A stretch of 64,000 bases of DNA from Archangium lipolyticum (lineage in GTDB: Bacteria; Myxococcota; Myxococcia; Myxococcales; Myxococcaceae). Positions 33,523 through 43,007 of this stretch are shown in pieces (position 1 is the first letter of the stretch; each line of letters starts with the position of its first letter). The translations under genes and the position numbers were made by a program. The notes under the pieces are model-generated. The model worked only from the letters and a program-made list of their open reading frames with translations. It was not told the origin of the DNA and searched no databases. Where the stretch lies: NCBI RefSeq assembly GCF_024623785.1, contig NZ_JANKBZ010000012.1, forward strand, positions 62,001-126,000, written 5' to 3'.

Positions 33523-35289
33523 ATGAGACCCTTCCGAATCCTCGCCGCGGCCACCAGTGCACTGCTGTTCACCCCCCCCGCTGTCGCAGCCACGGAGGAG
33601 GGAATCCTGGACGGCCACCCCGTCGTCCTCGACTCCCAAGGCAAGCTGCTCTCCTGGCTGACTCCCCAGGAGACGGCCTATGACCAGACCGTCCGTCTCT
33701 CGTGGGAGTTCCTGAAGACGGGACTGCCGCTCGGCGCCAACGGGCTGCCGCTGTACTACTCGCACTCCACGTTCGATTTCCCGCAGCTGACTGGCGGCAC
33801 GTGGATCCACAACCCCGCGGGCCTCAACGCGATGATGGTGGACTCCGCCATCAGCTACCACGCGTACTCGGGGGATCGCACCGTCCTCGACCTGGTGCGA
33901 GGCGCGCTCGAGCATCAACTGGCGCACGGGACGACGCCGGAGGAGTGGAGCTGGGGGGGTGTACCCTACGCCAGCGCCGAGGCGGGCGCGGTCGACTACC
34001 GGGGCGTGGATGATGTCGCCATCTGCGGCTACCCCTGCGGGCGCGGGGATGGCGTTGGCGCCATCGAGCCCGACAAGGTGGGCGAGCTGGGGCTGGGGTA
34101 CCTGAAGTTCTATGAGCTCACGGGCGAGAAGCACTTCCTCGAGGCCTCCCTGCGCTGCGCGAATGCGCTGGTGGACAACGTGCGCACGGACGGGGACAGC
34201 CACCGCTCCCCCTGGCCGTTCCGGGTCTACGCGGAGAACAACGTCCCGCGCGAGGAGTACACGGCCAACGTCATCGGTCCCATCAAGCTCTTCGAGGAGC
34301 TGATCCGGCTGCGCCTGGGCCGGGTCCAGGATTACGAGCGGACGCGGCAGCTCGCCTGGGAGTGGCTGCTGGCCTACCCGATGAAGAACGGGGCGTGGTC
34401 CGGCTACTTCGAGGACGTGCTGAAGATGGAGGACCCCTGGCAGAACATCAACCAGTACATCCCCATGGAGACGGCCCGGTACATGCTGGAGCACCCCGAG
34501 AGGGATCCGGACTGGGCCCGGCACGTGCCCGCGCTCATCGCCTGGGTGGAGGAGAAGTTCGCCCAGGACACGCCCGACACGTTCAACGAGAAGGGCCTGC
34601 AATGGGGCGCCCATGCCATCTCCGAGCAGATCGAGGACATGGGAAAGATGGGCAGCCACACCGCGCGCTATGCCTCCATCAATGCGCGCTGGCACGAGCT
34701 GACCGGCGACCCGGAGGCCCGTGAGAAGGCGTACCGCTCATTCAACTGGGCCACCTACCTCTCCGACGAGCAGGGGGCTGTCAGCGCGGGCGTGAACGAC
34801 AGCCAGGGCTGGTGGTTCACGGACGGCTACGGAGACTACATCCGGCACTTCATGGCCGGCATGGGCTCCATCCCCGAGTGGTCGCCTCCTGGCGAGAACC
34901 ACCTGCTGCGCTCCAGCTCCGTCGTCCGGCAGGTTTCCTACTCCTCCGGGCAGCTGAGCTACGTCACCTTCGATGCGAACGCCACCGAGGTCCTACGGGT
35001 GATGACGCGGCCCACCTCCGTGCGCGCGGGGGACAAGCGGCTCGAGGAGCGCAACTCCCTCTCCTCCGAGGGGTACACCCTGCAACCACTACCGGGAGGC
35101 GACTTCGCGCTCCGCGTCCGTCACCAGCGCTCGGGGGACGTGCGGATCTCCTTTGGAGCGGAGGACGCCAACGGCTGCGGGTGCACGTCGGGGGCGGACG
35201 CGGGTGCCACCCTCGTGCCACTGCTCCTGGTGGGCCTGGGGCTGCGCCGCCGCCGCGAGCAACCCCCATGTCAGAGGGGCCGCGTATAG
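33523..35289 (+). CDS. Secreted alpha/alpha-barrel (C5-epimerase/glycoside-hydrolase-like) protein with MYXO-CTERM tail
   Basis: A 588-residue exported protein. Signal peptide residues 1-23 (FRILAAATSALLFTPPAVAA). The body is helical with repeats such as LGLGYLKFYELTGEKHFLEASLRCANAL and ARYASINARWHELTGDPEAREKAYRSF, typical of six-hairpin glycosidase-like or D-glucuronyl C5-epimerase-like barrels. The C-terminus is a MYXO-CTERM signal: Cys-rich CGCTSGADAG, a hydrophobic helix and an RRRRE basic tail. The protein should therefore be sorted to the cell surface after cleavage and lipidation near the Cys. Likely polysaccharide-modifying; catalytic residues not assigned. Confidence 0.72.
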   Translation: MRPFRILAAATSALLFTPPAVAATEEGILDGHPVVLDSQGKLLSWLTPQETAYDQTVRLSWEFLKTGLPLGANGLPLYYSHSTFDFPQLTGGTWIHNPAGLNAMMVDSAISYHAYSGDRTVLDLVRGALEHQLAHGTTPEEWSWGGVPYASAEAGAVDYRGVDDVAICGYPCGRGDGVGAIEPDKVGELGLGYLKFYELTGEKHFLEASLRCANALVDNVRTDGDSHRSPWPFRVYAENNVPREEYTANVIGPIKLFEELIRLRLGRVQDYERTRQLAWEWLLAYPMKNGAWSGYFEDVLKMEDPWQNINQYIPMETARYMLEHPERDPDWARHVPALIAWVEEKFAQDTPDTFNEKGLQWGAHAISEQIEDMGKMGSHTARYASINARWHELTGDPEAREKAYRSFNWATYLSDEQGAVSAGVNDSQGWWFTDGYGDYIRHFMAGMGSIPEWSPPGENHLLRSSSVVRQVSYSSGQLSYVTFDANATEVLRVMTRPTSVRAGDKRLEERNSLSSEGYTLQPLPGGDFALRVRHQRSGDVRISFGAEDANGCGCTSGADAGATLVPLLLVGLGLRRRREQPPCQRGRV

Positions 35290-35341
35290 AACGTGGAGCG
35301 CCCAGGAGGGCCTATCGTCCATGGCCTTCTCCGGCTCCGAG

Positions 35342-37024
<1,683 letters not shown>

Positions 37025-37093
37025 CTAACATGCCCCCCTGACATTCGAACCAGGCTCCCAAAACCTGAGCAAACATGAAAAACAGACAAGACC

Positions 37094-37122
37094 TTGACCC
37101 CTGATAAGTTGGACCTTAAAAC
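37094..37122 (+). promoter_or_regulatory. Sigma70-type promoter of the repeat-peptide operon
   Basis: TTGACC (37094-37099), a 17-bp spacer and TAAAAC (37117-37122). The segment is distinctly A/T-rich against its surroundings. Expected transcription start is near 37129, giving a leader of about 100 nt before the peptide ATG at 37232. Confidence 0.65.
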
Positions 37123-37137
37123 AAACATACGGTCGCG

Positions 37138-37179
37138 CAGCCGGGCCGTGGAGCACCCGAGCACATCCGGGTGCGGCTG
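37138..37179 (+). other. Stem-loop in the 5' leader of the repeat-peptide mRNA
   Basis: GCACCCG (37153-37159) pairs with CGGGTGC (37168-37174), and CAGCC (37138-37142) can close the structure with GGCTG (37175-37179). It lies between the predicted promoter and the ribosome site. It may stabilise the mRNA or regulate it; unproven. Confidence 0.4.
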
Positions 37180-37231
37180 TGGGAGTATGTATTTGTATGC
37201 ATCATCCACCCGTTCAGTCTCGGAGGTTCGA

Positions 37232-37426
37232 ATGAATAGCCTGATTCGTCAGCTCGCCCAGGATCATCTCTGGAATCAGTGGGTCGCGGCCAACTCTGCC
37301 GGTGCGCCGATCGTCGAGGCCGGTTGCATCTCCGGGCCGGCTGTCGCCGTGAAGGCCGGCTGCATCTCCAGGGGCGCTGCCCCCGTGAAGGCCGGCTGCA
37401 TCTCCAAGACCGGCTGTATCAGCTGA
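37232..37426 (+). CDS. Repeat-core peptide, candidate RiPP precursor
   Basis: A 64-residue peptide. GGAGG stands 6 bases before the ATG. Residues 1-28 look like a helical leader (SLIRQLAQDHLWNQWV). Residues 29-64 hold four copies of a [EK]-[AT]-G-C-I-S motif starting at 29, 41, 53 and 59, with spacers GPAVAV and RGAAPV after the first two. The repeats are thus spaced 12, 12 and 6 residues, and the last one ends exactly at the stop. The only cysteines are the four in the motifs. This matches leader plus multi-core logic of ribosomal natural products. It heads an operon with an adenylating enzyme, a GRDP-like protein and an exporter. No similarity to a named family is known to me. Confidence 0.7.
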   Translation: MNSLIRQLAQDHLWNQWVAANSAGAPIVEAGCISGPAVAVKAGCISRGAAPVKAGCISKTGCIS

Positions 37427-37441
37427 TAGGGTAGTCCGGGT

Positions 37442-37494
37442 CGCGAGCGAGGGGGGAATGCGCCTTGTTCCCGTGCCTTCCCTCCTCGCTCGCG
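37442..37494 (+). terminator. Large hairpin between precursor and enzyme genes (attenuator-like)
   Basis: CGCGAGCGAGGGGGG (37442-37456) pairs with CCCTCCTCGCTCGCG (37480-37494): 15 base pairs including one G-U, with a 23-nt loop. There is no U-run. In operons with a small abundant product first, such a stem limits read-through and protects the upstream mRNA, giving excess peptide over enzymes. That role is inferred from position. Confidence 0.65.
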
Positions 37495-37566
37495 CCCGCT
37501 CCGATGGGTTGGTGCAACGCTTTTCATGGGTCCGTTCAACCGTCTCCCCTCCCCCCGACTCCACCG

Positions 37567-38838
37567 ATGGACACCCGAAGACAGACGCTTGTTGAGATGA
37601 TCGAGCAGGTCAGGGACATTCCCATCTACCAGCAATCGCTCGAGCAGGGGTTCTTCCCGATCCTGGAGAAGCCAGAGATCGCCAGGGGGTTCCCGGACAA
37701 TTGGATGACCCCGAGGCTCGCTGAAGCGTTGAAGGTGGGTGAGGCGGAGTTCGTGCTCTCGACCGGAACCAATCACGCGCGGATGCAGATCATCCGTCCC
37801 CCCTTCTTCCTGTTGAAGTCCTACTACCAGTTGTGGAGCGAGCATCCCGACATCGCCGTCACCTGGCAGCAGAACTGTCAGCGCGTCTCGATCACCACCG
37901 TGCTGGCGACCGAGCACGTGGCGCGGCTCAACGCGAGGAAGCGCGGCGCCGAGGCGCAGGCCCTTCCGAGCCTCGAGGAGCGCCGGCTCGACTCGCGCAC
38001 GCTCTATCTCAACCTGAGGCTCGACCCGGCGCTTTGGGAGCGCGGTGACGTGGAGCGCATGCTCGATGAAATGACCGCTGTCCAGCAGGCGCATCCGCTG
38101 GGCGCGTATCACCTCGACTGCGACAGCTACCACCTCGCGCATCTGGTGCGGAAGGCCCTGGACTGGGACGAATGGCGGCGCTTTCCGAAGCCGGCCAGCA
38201 TCATCCACGCCTACGAGTACACGCCGAGGAACGTGCGCCGGTTCCTGCAACGGCATTTCGAGTGCCCGATCATCGACCTGTTTGGCAGCACCGAGCTGGG
38301 GTATCTGTATTACAACGATCGTCACGGACGATACTGGCCCTACCTCGACAAGATGCACCTGGAGCTGATCCCCGTCGAAAAGGGCAGCACGATCTACAGC
38401 ATCATCGTCTCGAGCTTGCGCAACCCCTACATGCCGCTGATTCGCTATCGCTCCGGTGATTGTGCCGAGACACTCGATGGCTCCCCCGACCCGCTTCGGA
38501 TTCGCCGGTTCTGCGGGCGGGAGAGGGAGCTGCTGCGGCTCGAGCGTGGAGGCGTGATCTCCCAGGCGGATCTCGACGACTGGATCGCTGACGCCACACC
38601 GTCCATCTTCCTCTATCAACTCCACCTGAAGGCGCCGCGGCAGGCCCGACTGCTGTACACCACCTTCGACAACAGGCCCGTCGATCCAACCGTGGCGCGC
38701 GAGCTGCGGCACAGGAGCCTGGAGGTGGCCGGGCTCGAATGCGAGCTCGAGCATCGCGAGCACATCGCGATCGGCAAGTCCGGGAAGTACGCCTGGCTGG
38801 TGCAGGACTCCGAAATGACAGGACAAGGTGTGTCATGA
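37567..38838 (+). CDS. PaaK/CoF-synthetase-like adenylate-forming enzyme
   Basis: A 423-residue ANL-superfamily enzyme of the phenylacetate-CoA ligase/F390-synthetase-related branch. Motifs: FVLSTGTNHARMQII (62-76, the ATP loop), DLFGSTELGYLYY (237-249), RYRSGD (293-298) and GRERELLRL (317-325). A Lys in GKSGK (403-408 region) may be the C-terminal catalytic Lys. Such enzymes activate a carboxylate with ATP; the acid could be a small aryl or acyl acid or a peptide carboxyl. ATG 37567 begins the conserved part but lacks a clear Shine-Dalgarno. Its stop overlaps the next ATG. Confidence 0.78.
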   Translation: MDTRRQTLVEMIEQVRDIPIYQQSLEQGFFPILEKPEIARGFPDNWMTPRLAEALKVGEAEFVLSTGTNHARMQIIRPPFFLLKSYYQLWSEHPDIAVTWQQNCQRVSITTVLATEHVARLNARKRGAEAQALPSLEERRLDSRTLYLNLRLDPALWERGDVERMLDEMTAVQQAHPLGAYHLDCDSYHLAHLVRKALDWDEWRRFPKPASIIHAYEYTPRNVRRFLQRHFECPIIDLFGSTELGYLYYNDRHGRYWPYLDKMHLELIPVEKGSTIYSIIVSSLRNPYMPLIRYRSGDCAETLDGSPDPLRIRRFCGRERELLRLERGGVISQADLDDWIADATPSIFLYQLHLKAPRQARLLYTTFDNRPVDPTVARELRHRSLEVAGLECELEHREHIAIGKSGKYAWLVQDSEMTGQGVS

Positions 38839-39380
38839 ACTCCCATCAACCCAAGGTGACAACCGCCGCGCTGAGGGCTTTGCTCGATGAAGCGTTCTTC
38901 TCCGGCGTGGTGCGGCACTTCGTGCGGACCACCGGCGAGGAGCCCACGTACGTCGAGCGTCAGGTCATCGAATGCCTGAAGTATCTGTACCTGATCTCCC
39001 GCTACCCGGAGCGGCTGGCCGGGCTGTTCCTGCCCGTGGAGCAGGCGATCGATGAGGTCTGGCACTATTTGATTCTGCAGACCCGAGAGTATCGGCAGCT
39101 GTGCGAGGAGCGCCTGCCGGGCCGCTTCTTCATCCATCACCGCAGCCTGCCGTACGAGGACTACCAGCAGAGCCAGCCCGGCCGGGAGCAGATGCTCGAG
39201 GAAGCACTGCGCTGGCTGCCGCTGTATCGCGAGGAGTTCGGTCCCTTCGACGAGGGCGCACTCCCCCACTGGACGATGGTCCGCTTCCTCCACCAGCAGT
39301 TGGGCCTTTCCCTGGGCACCATCGCGGCGCTCGAAGCGGAAGGCCCGGCCGCACAATCCGATACGGAGCACGTCCGTTGA
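38835..39380 (+). CDS. GRDP-like (glycine-rich domain protein-like) helical protein
   Basis: A 181-residue protein. The central segment AIDEVWHYLILQTREYRQLC, followed by EERLPGRFFIHH, matches the DevWHxhiLxTxxYxxxC...GrxxxH pattern of the GRDP-like family (PF07173), whose biochemical role is unknown. The His/Asp/Cys set could bind metal. Starts at ATGA overlapping the adenylating enzyme stop and ends at TTGA overlapping the transporter start, so it is made in step with both. Its conserved place in the operon suggests a role in maturation or carrier function. Confidence 0.6.
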   Translation: MNSHQPKVTTAALRALLDEAFFSGVVRHFVRTTGEEPTYVERQVIECLKYLYLISRYPERLAGLFLPVEQAIDEVWHYLILQTREYRQLCEERLPGRFFIHHRSLPYEDYQQSQPGREQMLEEALRWLPLYREEFGPFDEGALPHWTMVRFLHQQLGLSLGTIAALEAEGPAAQSDTEHVR

Positions 39381-40591
39381 GCCTTCGAGCTGCGCGGGCC
39401 GTGCCCGCCACGTCCATCAACACGCTGGTCCTTTTGCTGTGTCAGGTCGTAGGGCTCGCCAGCGCGGTCTCGATCCAATTCGTTGGCAGCCTGGTGGGTA
39501 AGTGGCTCGCGGTGGATATGCGGCTCGCGACCCTCCCGGTTGCCGTGATGGTGCTGTCCTCGGCGCTGGGCACCTGGCCCGCCAGCCAGCTGATGCGTCA
39601 TTTCGGACGCAAACGCTGCTTCATCGCCTCGGCGCTGCTGTCCGCCTGCTGCCTGGCACTCGCGGCACGAGCGGTGCACCGGTTCGACTTCTGGCTGTTC
39701 TGCGCAGCCGTTTTCGGCGTGGGCCTGCACGGCTCCTTCGTGCAACAGTATCGCTTTGCAATCCTCGAAGGACAGGAGAGCAGCAGGGCCCCGCGCCTGT
39801 TGACCCTGATCCAACTCGCGAGCGCCGTTGGCATCTTTCCCGGCATCTCACTCTTCGGCCTGCTGGCGGGAAGGACGTCCGATTACGTGCCTCGGGTCCT
39901 GCTGGTCCTGGCGATGCTCCAGGTGATGGCCGCGCTCTCACTTCTGCTGTACCGGCAGCAAAGCGCGGTCGTCGCCGAGGTTTCCGCCACACCCGACACA
40001 AGCGTTCGCGCGTTGTATTGGCCGATGGTGGTCATGGGCGCCGGAGCCTTCCTGGTGATGAGCCTGCTGATGGTGCCAACGCCCTTGCAGATGTGTGGCT
40101 TCGAGCAATACATGCTTCAAGAGGCGAGCTGGGTGATACAGGTGCACCTGCTGAGCATGTACCTGCCCTCGCTGTCGATCAGTGTCATTCTGAGAAGAGT
40201 GTCGATCGCACGGTTGCAGGGGTTGGGGCTGCTCTTCCTGCTCGTGGGGTTTCTGAGCAGTTGGATTCCAGGACTTGGAGGGCACATGGTCGGGCTGGCG
40301 CTGGTCGGCGTGGGGTGGTGCTTTGTGTTCGTGACCGCGACGACCCTGGTGGCGCGCAGCCGCTCGGGCTCGGAGCGTTTTCGTGCACAGGGTATCAATG
40401 ACCTGTGCGTGTTTGCCGCCAGCGGCGTGGCCTCGCTGACGTCCGGAGCGCTCCTCTCGGTGCTGGGGTGGAACGGTTTGCTGAGCCTCGGCTCGTTGCT
40501 GGTTCTGTTCTTGATGGCACTGGCCTGGTATGTCCACCGCGGACCAACCGAACCCGAGGCGTCCCGCAGCGACCTGACCGCCGCACGGTAG
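39377..40591 (+). CDS. MFS transporter, probable exporter of the operon product
   Basis: A 404-residue major-facilitator protein with about 12 hydrophobic segments. The loop 2-3 signature is degenerate (LMRHFGRKRCFIASAL, resembling G-x-x-x-D/R-R-x-G-R-K/R). The start codon is TTG at 39377, overlapping the preceding stop as TTGA; CGGAG lies 8 bases upstream. The next in-frame start (GTG 39401) would remove only eight polar residues. Substrate is inferred from operon context. Confidence 0.75.
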   Translation: MSLRAARAVPATSINTLVLLLCQVVGLASAVSIQFVGSLVGKWLAVDMRLATLPVAVMVLSSALGTWPASQLMRHFGRKRCFIASALLSACCLALAARAVHRFDFWLFCAAVFGVGLHGSFVQQYRFAILEGQESSRAPRLLTLIQLASAVGIFPGISLFGLLAGRTSDYVPRVLLVLAMLQVMAALSLLLYRQQSAVVAEVSATPDTSVRALYWPMVVMGAGAFLVMSLLMVPTPLQMCGFEQYMLQEASWVIQVHLLSMYLPSLSISVILRRVSIARLQGLGLLFLLVGFLSSWIPGLGGHMVGLALVGVGWCFVFVTATTLVARSRSGSERFRAQGINDLCVFAASGVASLTSGALLSVLGWNGLLSLGSLLVLFLMALAWYVHRGPTEPEASRSDLTAAR

Positions 40592-40626
40592 AGAGTCTCA
40601 GGCCCTGGCCATGGCGAGACCTCTAC
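40588..40626 (+). terminator. Terminator of the repeat-peptide operon
   Basis: GTAGAG (40588-40593) and GTCTC (40595-40599) pair with GAGAC (40616-40620) and CTCTAC (40621-40626), leaving a single bulged A. The stem overlaps the MFS stop codon. It closes the four-gene unit. Confidence 0.6.
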
Positions 40627-40648
40627 GGCGTGCTGTCACGTCACCCGG

Positions 40649-40678
40649 TTGACAGTGATTCCTCCTCTTCACTACGGT
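40649..40678 (+). promoter_or_regulatory. Sigma70-type promoter of the small lipoprotein gene
   Basis: TTGACA (40649-40654), 18-bp spacer, TACGGT (40673-40678), 39 bp before the ATG at 40718. This fits the loose TAnnnT -10 box seen at myxobacterial housekeeping promoters. Confidence 0.6.
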
Positions 40679-40717
40679 CGACACCTCGACCCGTAAGCAA
40701 GGATTGACGAGGATTCC

Positions 40718-40996
40718 ATGCGCATGAGGAGCACGTTGGGCGGGCTGTTGGCGGCAGGGCTGTTGTCCGTGGGCTGTGGCGGCATGATGCCGGAGGAGCA
40801 GCCGGAGCAGAGCCTCCCTCGAGCCGAGCAGGAGCTCACCCCGAGCTGCCCCGCTGGTTACACGTTGGGCGCCTACTGGGACTGCGCCCAGATTTGCGGC
40901 GCCGGGTGGGGCAACTTCGTTCGCTACTACTGCACCAACGGCGCGGACTACTACGAAGCAGGAACCGGCAGTCATAGCTGTGGAGACTGTTACTGA
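40718..40996 (+). CDS. Small cysteine-rich lipoprotein
   Basis: A 92-residue exported protein. Signal peptide with lipobox LSVGC (Cys20). After a short acidic linker the mature part has six cysteines (44, 56, 60, 72, 88, 91), enough for three disulfides, in an aromatic/Gly-rich context: SCPAGYTLGAYWDC and YYCTNGADYYEAGTG. Small lipoproteins with this SCPAGYT opening are frequent in myxobacteria and uncharacterised. It has its own promoter after the operon terminator, so a link to the peptide operon is not indicated. Confidence 0.7.
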   Translation: MRMRSTLGGLLAAGLLSVGCGGMMPEEQPEQSLPRAEQELTPSCPAGYTLGAYWDCAQICGAGWGNFVRYYCTNGADYYEAGTGSHSCGDCY

Positions 40997-41101
40997 GGTC
41001 CAACGCGCCCTTGGGGGTGGTTGGCTCCCCCGAGCGCTGATGGCTGGGAGTCAGGGCTGAACCTGTCTCCCGTCATTCTGGCCCCGCCCTCCCAACCAGC
41101 C

Positions 41102-41359
41102 ATGCCCGACCCCTACAGACCCTCGAAGCCCGTCGCCGCCCTCTACTTCCTGTGCAGCCCCTTCACGGCAGCAACGGTGGCATCATCCGCCGGTCGTGAT
41201 CTGCAGCAGCTTGTGTTCTCGTTCCTCATCTCCCTCGTGATCCTCGGCTTGGGCTACCGCTGGGTCCGCCAGAGTGAGATGCGCACCACCCTCGCCACGC
41301 TCATCGTCACGGTGATGGCGGTGCCCTCTTGCTTCTCCATCATCGAGCTCTTGTCCTGA
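41102..41359 (+). CDS. Small two-helix membrane protein, hypothetical
   Basis: An 85-residue protein with hydrophobic segments at about 11-22 and, more strongly, 35-52 and 62-80 (LVFSFLISLVILGLGYRWV; TLATLIVTVMAVPSCFSII). Not recognised. ATG 41102 is chosen because upstream residues of the open frame look non-coding. No clear Shine-Dalgarno, so the call is moderate. Confidence 0.45.
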   Translation: MPDPYRPSKPVAALYFLCSPFTAATVASSAGRDLQQLVFSFLISLVILGLGYRWVRQSEMRTTLATLIVTVMAVPSCFSIIELLS

Positions 41360-41462
41360 GTTCCGTTCCAGGTTGCCGCCCTGGATGAGGCGGAGCTCAG
41401 TGAACAGCGGTTCAACAAGGTCTTCGCAGTGAACGTCGGGCTGTTCAGTCAGCAGCCGACCG

Positions 41463-43007
41463 CTAGGGAACGGCGGTGGCCGGGGGCTCGACGAGGAACT
41501 CGATGTGGCTCGCGGCCGCGCAGGAGGTGTCGGGCCGCACCGTGGGCTTGCGCAGGAACTCCCGGGCGATGTCCGCCGCGCAGGTGTTGGTGTCGAGCAC
41601 CGCGTGAGCACCTCCGGCGATGACCACGTGGTGGCCGCGCTCGAGGGTCTGCTCCGCGGCGCTCCCCAGTGCTGGCGGGGTAACGGGATCGAATTCCCCC
41701 GAGAGCAGCAGCGTGGGGACCCTGGACACCACCGGCTCGTACCAGGACGGGTCCGCGGCACCCGATGGCCACTGGGCGCAGGTGCTGAACATGCCGAGCT
41801 GCGTGGGCAGGAAGAAGCCCTGGAGCTCCGGCAGCGTACCGGCCGCTCCCGCGCTCACCGCCGCGGGGCTGGTGGCGGATACCTCCTCGCGGCACAGGGT
41901 GGAGAGGTGCATTCCGTAGCTGAGGCGCATGAACGACGTCAGCATCGGCGAGGCGCCGATGGCGTTGCCGAGCAGTGCGGTCCGCCCCTCCATCACACCG
42001 TGGAGCATGGCGGGAATCGTCTCGAGGATCGCCGGGTCCTGGAGGAAGCCGGACAGGAACTGGATGAAGACGGCCCCGTCTACCCGCAGGCGGCCGGGCC
42101 GGCCTTCCGGAGTCTCGAAACGTACATCGAGAGGACTCGCATTCAGTGAGCGCACCACCTCGGAGAAGACCTGCTCCAGCTCGGGATAGCGGGCATCACA
42201 GGCCGCATCCGCGGCGCAGGCCTCGAACACCCTGCGCAGGGAGCGGTCGAAGCCCGGCACCGCCTGGAGGTAGAGGTTGTCCCGCGGTGGCAGCACCGAG
42301 TCGATGATGACGCTGCGCACGCGCTCGGGCGCCCGGCGGAGCACCTCCAGCGCGAGCCGCGAGCCGTAGGCGGAGCCTCGGAGGTTGATGTGCTGGAGTC
42401 CCAGCGCCAGCCGGATTGCCTCCACGTCCTCGGCGCTCTCCTGGGTGTTATAGGCGGTCACATCGATGCCCTGGCCCCGCAGGCGATCGCCGCACCGGCG
42501 CAGCGGGTCCGGATAGGGCATGCCGACCTCCCAGCACTCCAGCGCGGGCTGGGAGCCCCCGACGCCGCGCTGGTCGAACACGATGAGCTGCCGCTCCGAA
42601 GCGAGGGCTTCCACCCGCTCCCGCGTCAGGGGCTTCTCGAGCTGGGCGAGGCGAAGTCCCGGGCCTCCCGTCAGGAGCACCACCGGATCCTTCGCCTTCG
42701 CCTCCCCGGGCGCTCCGAAGATGGCCACCGCGAGGCGGATCCACCGGCCATCCGGTTGGGCATGGCGCTCCGGGACGGCGACGTAGCCGCACCGGACCGT
42801 CTCTCCTTCCACCTGATCTGGCGCCAACATGAACCAGCACGGTGCTGGCTCGAAGCCCGCCGGCGCCCGCTTCTCCGCCAGGGGCCGCCCGGTGTCGTCT
42901 GTCGGGGTGGACAGCTCGGCAGCCATCGCCTGGCCGCAGCCCGCGAGCAGCAGCCCACTCCCCACCCGTACCAGCCAGCGTGTCAGTCCGCTCCCCGAGA
43001 AACGCAT
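41463..43007 (-). CDS. Tripeptidyl-aminopeptidase-like alpha/beta hydrolase, nucleophile replaced
   Basis: A 514-residue exported hydrolase of the SlpD/TAP family. The signal sequence has a lipobox-like LLAGC. Oxyanion segment VVLLTGGPGLR; FDQRGVGGSQP; elbow INLRGSAYGSRLALEVLRR; acid SGEFDPVTPP; His in GGAHAVLDTNTC; and the TAP C-terminal domain. In active relatives the elbow is G-x-S-Y-G; here it is G-S-A-Y-G, so Ala occupies the nucleophile position. The enzyme is either inactive or uses the shifted Ser. AGGAGGAGG stands upstream of the start at 43007. Confidence 0.8.
   Translation of the reverse strand: MRFSGSGLTRWLVRVGSGLLLAGCGQAMAAELSTPTDDTGRPLAEKRAPAGFEPAPCWFMLAPDQVEGETVRCGYVAVPERHAQPDGRWIRLAVAIFGAPGEAKAKDPVVLLTGGPGLRLAQLEKPLTRERVEALASERQLIVFDQRGVGGSQPALECWEVGMPYPDPLRRCGDRLRGQGIDVTAYNTQESAEDVEAIRLALGLQHINLRGSAYGSRLALEVLRRAPERVRSVIIDSVLPPRDNLYLQAVPGFDRSLRRVFEACAADAACDARYPELEQVFSEVVRSLNASPLDVRFETPEGRPGRLRVDGAVFIQFLSGFLQDPAILETIPAMLHGVMEGRTALLGNAIGASPMLTSFMRLSYGMHLSTLCREEVSATSPAAVSAGAAGTLPELQGFFLPTQLGMFSTCAQWPSGAADPSWYEPVVSRVPTLLLSGEFDPVTPPALGSAAEQTLERGHHVVIAGGAHAVLDTNTCAADIAREFLRKPTVRPDTSCAAASHIEFLVEPPATAVP

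Noticed and set aside
37316-37423. Short repeats in the peptide gene as a CRISPR or DNA repeat array
   Set aside because: Units differ in length (36, 36, 18 bp) and sequence between copies but keep one reading frame and one peptide motif, so they are protein repeats.
37276-38826. Minus-strand frame opposite the peptide operon that ends in repeated EMQPAFT-like units
   Set aside because: The repeats are only the reverse complement of the GCIS-motif codons; no start, ribosome site or homology supports it.
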